From a virus, in IMG/VR virus record IMGVR_UViG_3300038629_000168, positions 1 through 41,567 of that record: a DNA stretch of 41,567 bases, one strand, 5' to 3'. Positions 37,390-41,567 of the stretch are shown piece by piece. The translations under genes were made by a program, and so were the position numbers. The notes under the pieces were generated by a model that ran no database searches, had not been told where the DNA came from, and worked only from the letters and a program-made list of their open reading frames with translations. The number at the start of each line of letters is the position of its first letter. The first letter of the stretch is position 1.

Positions 37390-37623
37390 ATGAAAGATAA
37401 AGAGAAGAGCGCAAAGACTCCTGTGAAGAAAGAGGATGTTGCTGTTCGTGAAGCAAGGCTTGATAAGGGTGTTGCCTTTTTCAAGAAAACTGGCGTGGTG
37501 GTTCCATTCGTAGATACATGTAGGGATTTGGACAAGAAGGGTAAAGCCGATCTGCTCAATGACATACTTGTTCGTGCGAAGAATGGTAAGCCTGTTAAAT
37601 TTAACCCTTATATAGAAGACTAG
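37390..37623 (+). CDS. Small basic protein after the capsid gene
   Basis: 77 residues from ATG 37390 (GGAGAG upstream): MKDKEKSAKTPVKKEDVAVR, KGVAFFKKTGVVVPFVDTCR, DLLNDILVRAKNGKPVKF. Basic, alpha/beta. Unknown, but in the head cluster. Confidence 0.65.
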   Translation: MKDKEKSAKTPVKKEDVAVREARLDKGVAFFKKTGVVVPFVDTCRDLDKKGKADLLNDILVRAKNGKPVKFNPYIED

Positions 37624-37632
37624 GAGGACAAT

Positions 37633-38409
37633 ATGACTAGACTAATTTCAATCCTTCTTGTGGTGTGTTTTATGAGCGTTGCAGTGGTTCATGCAGCACC
37701 ACCCACTAGGTTTCCAAACGGTGTCAACAATGTTATAGGTACTGCCGATACTGGGGATATGATATTGTTGGACCCAAGTAAAACCCACATGTACTGGGAA
37801 GACTGGGATTATTATAATAGTGGAAACTGGGATGTTACAGAGGTTGAAGCCGGAGCCGGTAGCGCTACGCAGGCACTAGCGACAGCTTTTGGCGATGGTG
37901 GGATCTTGCTTCTGACTAATGCCGCTGGAGATAATGATTATATTCTAATGAAAAAAAACGGTAAATCGTTTGCTTTTGCTGGCGGGGAAGATATTTGGTA
38001 TAAAACAAGATTTAAAATTAGCGATGCCACTCAAACAGACATGCTGGCTGGTTTAGTTATCAGTGGTGCAACTAGTCCTGTAGCGTCGGACCCAGGCTTA
38101 ACAGATGGTGTTTTTTTTAGTAAGTCAGATGGTGCAGCAACTGTAGATTTTATTATAAGGAAGAACAGTGTGTCCACTACCGCTTCATCAATAGCGACTA
38201 TGGAAGATGACACATTTATAGAGTTGGCTTTATATTATGATGTTACTTCCGGCATTGAATATTGGGTTGATGGAGTTCAAGTCGGAACATCTGTTGTTAC
38301 AAACATTCCTGACGACGAGATTATGCTTGTTGTGTTCGGTGTGCAAAATGGAGAAGCTGTAGCAAAAACGATGTCGATTGATTATATAATGGCAAACAAG
38401 AATCGCTAA
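37633..38409 (+). CDS. Beta-rich virion-type protein with signal peptide
   Basis: 258 residues. Residues 1-22 (MTRLISILLVVCFMSVAVVH then AAPP) are a Sec signal. The body WYKTRFKISDATQTDMLAGL, FIRKNSVST-like strands and FIELALYYDVTSGIEYWVDG (concanavalin-A/LamG style) suggest a jelly-roll glycan-binding domain, as in capsid or tail decoration. The signal resembles the one on the tailspike (both begin MTRL). The terminator at 38416 follows. Could also be a secreted or outer-membrane-exposed phage protein. Confidence 0.65.
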   Translation: MTRLISILLVVCFMSVAVVHAAPPTRFPNGVNNVIGTADTGDMILLDPSKTHMYWEDWDYYNSGNWDVTEVEAGAGSATQALATAFGDGGILLLTNAAGDNDYILMKKNGKSFAFAGGEDIWYKTRFKISDATQTDMLAGLVISGATSPVASDPGLTDGVFFSKSDGAATVDFIIRKNSVSTTASSIATMEDDTFIELALYYDVTSGIEYWVDGVQVGTSVVTNIPDDEIMLVVFGVQNGEAVAKTMSIDYIMANKNR

Positions 38410-38415
38410 CCCTAC

Positions 38416-38444
38416 AGGAGAGGGCTGTCATGCTCTCTCCTTTT
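38416..38444 (+). terminator. Intrinsic terminator
   Basis: Ten-pair stem (38416-38425 with 38432-38441, one G-U), loop TGTCAT, then TTTT: strong for rightward transcription, seven bases after the stop of the signal-peptide protein. Downstream tail genes would then rely on read-through or antitermination; no promoter is evident before 38459. Confidence 0.7.
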
Positions 38445-38458
38445 AACAAAGGAATGTC

Positions 38459-38902
38459 ATGGCAAGAAGCTATTATAAGCCAGGGGATTACAATGTTATC
38501 TGTGACAGGTGTGGAGGCCAATATAAGCGCAGTGAATGTGCGATAGAGTGGAACGGCCTTCTCACTTGTCTTAGGGGATGTTGGGAAATACGTCAACCAC
38601 AGGACTTCGTAAGAGCTAAAGAAGACAACCAATCTGTTTCTCTAGCCAGGGTGGACATTAATTATAAAATGTCTACCACCACATTATCGTCTAGCGCAGC
38701 ACAGGATGCTAAGTCTCTTGAGATAACATCTGTTTCTGATATATCAAAGGGTGATTCATTGGGAATTGGGTTAAATGATGGGACAGTGTTTTGGACATTT
38801 GCAACAGCAAATCCTTCCGGTAACACTGTGACAATTAATAATGGATTGTGGAAAGCAGCAGATAGTGGAAACACTGTCTATCTAAGCGGGAGTGTAGCGT
38901 AA
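38459..38902 (+). CDS. Virion protein with N-terminal zinc ribbon and C-terminal beta module
   Basis: 147 residues. SYYKPGDYNVICDRCGGQYK, SECAIEWNGLLTCLRGCWEI, RQPQDFVR follow a widespread phage pattern ('P.....CDrCG...k.s.....WdGl.vC..C.E.R.PqDfvr'). Residues about 70-147 form a beta module (SLGIGLNDGTVFWTF, NTVYLSG) like one in the next gene's product. Likely a head or tail accessory protein. TAATG overlap with the next gene. Confidence 0.75.
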   Translation: MARSYYKPGDYNVICDRCGGQYKRSECAIEWNGLLTCLRGCWEIRQPQDFVRAKEDNQSVSLARVDINYKMSTTTLSSSAAQDAKSLEITSVSDISKGDSLGIGLNDGTVFWTFATANPSGNTVTINNGLWKAADSGNTVYLSGSVA

Positions 38903-40158
38903 TGACGACATCAAACAATTATAATTTCACATTAACAATGGACGATGCTATACAGCAGGCTCTCCAGTTATGTTCTGAGTTTGAAGCTGGAGAAACCATT
39001 CCTCCCCATATATACGACACATGCAGAACCTCCTTGAATATGATGCTGAGAACATGGCAGATAAATGGCTTAGGACTCTGGAAAAACAAGGACACTGCTC
39101 TATTTTTAGACCTCACAACGCAAGAATATTCAATAGGCCCTACTGGTAGTCATTGTTCTGATTCCTTCAATAAAACAGAGCTTGCAAGTGATGCTGCGTC
39201 TGGAGCTGATAGTGTTGTGGTTGATAGTGTGTCAGGTATGACAGATGACTTCGATCAGGATGGCATTCTCATTTCCTCAACACCAAGTGCCGGTGAGATA
39301 ACATTAAATGGCGAACTAGTAGAAGACGGATGGGCCATTCTTCCAGGTGGAAGGAAGGTGTGCTGGTATGCTGATGCAGATGAAAGCTCAAACACTATAG
39401 CTATAGTTGGTAAGAACGGAATTGGTGTAGAAATTAGTGAGGCATTAACCGGTCCAACAGCAGGAGCCACAACCTATTCCTCTAACGATTTCAAGACTAT
39501 AACCAGTATAACAATAGACTCAGGCGCATCAGGAACAATGCAGCTTGGAATAGTTGGCAACTTCATTGGTATGGAGCTTGATGATGGAACATTGCAATGG
39601 TCTAGTATTATTGGTGATTTGACAGATACAACGCTGCCACTACTAGACACGCTAACTGATACGGCGGCAACAGACAATCATATATACACATATGTACAGA
39701 AGACACAGAGGCCACTAGAGATTAATGAGGCCAGAGTTCATAGGGCTGATGACAATGATGTTCCTATAGGTATTATAGGAAGAACGACATATAAGGCTTT
39801 AGCAACAAAGGATTCAACTGGCTATCCTAACCAGATATACTTTGATAACCAGCTAAACAATGCGAAGGTGTCGGTATGGCCTATTGGTCAGACAGTGAAG
39901 GACTATATAATATTCACATCCAAGATTCCGTTGATGAACATGGATGGTAATGGAGACAACTTCGAGGTACCTGCTGAATGGATGGAAACAATTGTTTATA
40001 ATCTAGCTATCAGGGTGGCGCCTAAACTAGGTTCACAGCTAGACCAGTTAGTTCTAGTGTTGGCTTCTGAGTTCTATCAGGCACTTGAGGGATGGGATAG
40101 GGAAGACACTTCTGTGTTTATAGGGATTAATGTAGATGGTAGTATGGGAGTGAGGTGA
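38902..40158 (+). CDS. gp4-like head-tail adaptor with inserted beta modules
   Basis: 418 residues. The N-terminus MDDAIQQALQLCSEFEAGET, LNMMLRTWQINGLGLWKN and the C-terminus (RPLEINEARVHRADDNDVPI, IGRTTYKALATKDSTGYPNQ, YFDNQLNNAKVSVWPIG) match P22 gp4-type tail accessory factors, which extend the portal and plug DNA. P22 gp4 is about 166 residues; here about 200 residues of beta-rich modules are inserted between residues about 95 and 270 (SDAASGADSVVVDSVSGMTD, GMELDDGTLQWSS). The inserted parts resemble the C-terminal module of the upstream protein. Confidence 0.75.
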   Translation: MTTSNNYNFTLTMDDAIQQALQLCSEFEAGETIPPHIYDTCRTSLNMMLRTWQINGLGLWKNKDTALFLDLTTQEYSIGPTGSHCSDSFNKTELASDAASGADSVVVDSVSGMTDDFDQDGILISSTPSAGEITLNGELVEDGWAILPGGRKVCWYADADESSNTIAIVGKNGIGVEISEALTGPTAGATTYSSNDFKTITSITIDSGASGTMQLGIVGNFIGMELDDGTLQWSSIIGDLTDTTLPLLDTLTDTAATDNHIYTYVQKTQRPLEINEARVHRADDNDVPIGIIGRTTYKALATKDSTGYPNQIYFDNQLNNAKVSVWPIGQTVKDYIIFTSKIPLMNMDGNGDNFEVPAEWMETIVYNLAIRVAPKLGSQLDQLVLVLASEFYQALEGWDREDTSVFIGINVDGSMGVR

Positions 40159-40159
40159 T

Positions 40160-41557
40160 ATGCCTGTTCAAATAATACCATTAGTTAATCCAACACCAGG
40201 ATCACAGGGTGAATACCACTACAACTTCTATTTCGATAATGAGAGTGAAGATGGTAGGCCACAGTTCCTTGGAAGGCCAGGGCTCAAGCTATGGAAACAA
40301 TCTTCTACATCTGCTAGGGTGAGGAATGTAAAGGAGTTTAATGGCAGCCTGTTCTCTGTAGTTGGGAATAAGGTGTATAAATATTCCACTGATGGTGTAG
40401 AGACTGCCGTTACCGGAACACTTAATACATCAGATGGTTATGTATGGCTTCTGGCTAATAACACCTACCTAGGTGTGTGTGATGGAACTAATGCCTATTA
40501 TATAAAGTTTGACAATGACACAACACTTGTACAACTAGGGGCTAGTAATAATTTCACAATAACACCTACCTCTATGACCATCCTTAACCAGCAATGGATT
40601 TGTACAATAGCTGGAGACGATGGCTTTATTGTTTCAAATACCAATGACATCACTGAATGGGGAACATACAGCACTATAAGCGCAGAAAGAGAACCAGATA
40701 ATCTTGTAGCTATATTGGCTGATAATGCAGAGCTTATTGCGGCTGGTGTTACAGGTACTGAGATGTTCTATAAGGCCACAACAGATCCTCCATTCACCAG
40801 GATTGATGGCGTGTTTCTTAAGAAGGGGTGTTCTGCTGCTGCATCCCTGCATGGTATTGACAATACAGCATTTTGGCTGTCTGATAATAAGCAGGTTGTT
40901 ATGGTGTCTGGCTACACACCACAGATCATTTCTACCAGGAAGATGGACACAGAGATATTCGATTATAAGGTGGTGTCTGATGCTACGGCGTACAGCCTTA
41001 ACTGGAAGGGCCATTTCTGGTATGTGCTTACATTTCCTACTGAAGGGAAGACATGGGTGTTTGATGTTTATACACAGCTATGGCATAGGCTTTCTTCCAC
41101 TGATGCAGAGAGTGTATATAGGGGATGCTGCTATGCCTTCTTTAATGGTAAGCACCTAGTAGGTGACATCTCTAATGGAAAGATTTATGAGATGGATGCT
41201 GACACATATACAGATGATGGTGAAACAATTATAGGTCAGGTAGACTATCCAACCATTGAAGCACAGAGAATGAGGCTTGCACACCATAGGCTTGAGGCTG
41301 AGATAGAAGCTGGTGTTGGCTTAGCAACCGGGCAAGGTTCTAATCCATTATATATGATGTCTTATAGTGATAACGATGGCAAGACATATTCCAATGAGAG
41401 GTTTGGTAGCCTTGGAAAGATTGGTGACTTTGAAGCTCTCCTTAGATGGAGACAACTTGGAAAAGCAAGGAACAGGAAATACAGGCTTAGAATTAGTGAT
41501 CCGGTAAAGAGAATAATATACGCAACATTCTTAACTTTGGATGCGGGGAAATCATAA
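40160..41557 (+). CDS. gp10-like tail hub / packaged-DNA stabilisation protein
   Basis: 465 residues (P22 gp10 is 472). YNFYFDNESEDGRPQFLGRP, GLKLWKQ, then beta-propeller-like repeats (GSLFSVVGNKVYKYSTDGVE), FWYVLTFPTEGKTWVFDVYT, QLWHRLSS, LVGDISNGKIYEMDADTYTD, and a C-terminal RWRQLGKARNRKYRLRISDP. It closes the neck below gp4 and holds the needle. GGGAGTGAGGTGAT precedes ATG 40160. Confidence 0.85.
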   Translation: MPVQIIPLVNPTPGSQGEYHYNFYFDNESEDGRPQFLGRPGLKLWKQSSTSARVRNVKEFNGSLFSVVGNKVYKYSTDGVETAVTGTLNTSDGYVWLLANNTYLGVCDGTNAYYIKFDNDTTLVQLGASNNFTITPTSMTILNQQWICTIAGDDGFIVSNTNDITEWGTYSTISAEREPDNLVAILADNAELIAAGVTGTEMFYKATTDPPFTRIDGVFLKKGCSAAASLHGIDNTAFWLSDNKQVVMVSGYTPQIISTRKMDTEIFDYKVVSDATAYSLNWKGHFWYVLTFPTEGKTWVFDVYTQLWHRLSSTDAESVYRGCCYAFFNGKHLVGDISNGKIYEMDADTYTDDGETIIGQVDYPTIEAQRMRLAHHRLEAEIEAGVGLATGQGSNPLYMMSYSDNDGKTYSNERFGSLGKIGDFEALLRWRQLGKARNRKYRLRISDPVKRIIYATFLTLDAGKS

Positions 41558-41567
41558 ATGGCTGATA
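41558..41567 (+). CDS. Start of the next tail gene, cut by the window
   Basis: ATGGCTGATA directly follows the TAA of the gp10-like gene; it encodes MAD. By P22 order this would be the needle or an ejection gene. Only three codons are visible. Confidence 0.4.

Noticed and set aside
1-41567. Window as a complete circular genome
   Set aside because: Joining the end (ATGGCTGATA) to the start gives a stop after seven codons and does not continue the open frame of the left-edge gene, so sequence is missing between them.

Overview
The window is most of the genome of a short-tailed (podovirus-type) dsDNA phage with a P22-like virion plan. The large terminase, portal, scaffold, major capsid, gp4-like adaptor and gp10-like hub protein occur in that order. 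A P22-type tailspike head-binding domain follows a large ejection-type protein. A Gram-negative host is likely: there are two small lipoproteins with lipoboxes, Sec signal peptides, AGGAG ribosome sites and sigma70-like promoters. I see no integrase, excisionase or convincing CI-type repressor, no DNA or RNA polymerase, no clear endolysin, no complete tRNA and no CRISPR array. The phage looks virulent and dependent on the host polymerases.

Layout. (a) 1-5249, plus strand: end of an ejection protein, the tailspike, two overlapping lipoproteins and a DUF1353-like protein. (b) 5253-5296: hairpin plus U-tract, a terminator for leftward transcription. (c) 5387-25432, minus strand: about 55 tightly packed, mostly tiny early genes, many joined by ATGA or TAATG overlaps. 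Recognisable functions are a DnaB-type helicase, a phage replication protein with a Phg_2220_C-like C-terminus, an SSB-like protein with a DDTIPF tail, Erf-family annealing protein, an HNH protein, a calcineurin-like phosphoesterase, a PAPS-reductase-family enzyme, a radical SAM protein, a Lar-like zinc domain and a MazG/Nmad1-like protein. Roughly twenty small proteins carry Cys pairs. (d) 25433-26855: the divergent control region, with three leftward promoters, a structured RNA candidate, two small leftward genes, iterated repeats and two rightward promoters. (e) 26856-41567, plus strand: likely small terminase, virion surface proteins, two membrane proteins, large terminase, portal, GroES-like co-chaperonin, scaffold, capsid genes and tail adaptor/hub genes.

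How it works together. Leftward promoters near 25.6-26.35 kb would fire early and express the takeover, replication and recombination genes as one long operon ending near 5.25 kb; an internal promoter over a perfect palindrome at 10.86 kb may re-regulate the 10.8-5.3 kb part. Rightward promoters at 26.6 and 26.8 kb would express packaging and virion genes. Rightward transcription continues past the right edge and, on a circular map, back into the left edge. Joining the two window ends does not give one open frame, so a stretch encoding (by P22 analogy) needle and ejection proteins lies outside the window.

Most striking points: a promoter-driven structured RNA at 25.53-25.65 kb, a second structured intergenic RNA at 13.47-13.58 kb, signal peptides on two virion-type proteins, twin A6...T6 elements before two late genes, the radical SAM and PAPS-family enzymes, and a beta-rich module shared by neighbouring tail/head proteins. 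Twelve genes too short for a 60-residue cutoff were found by reading the minus and plus strands around ribosome sites.
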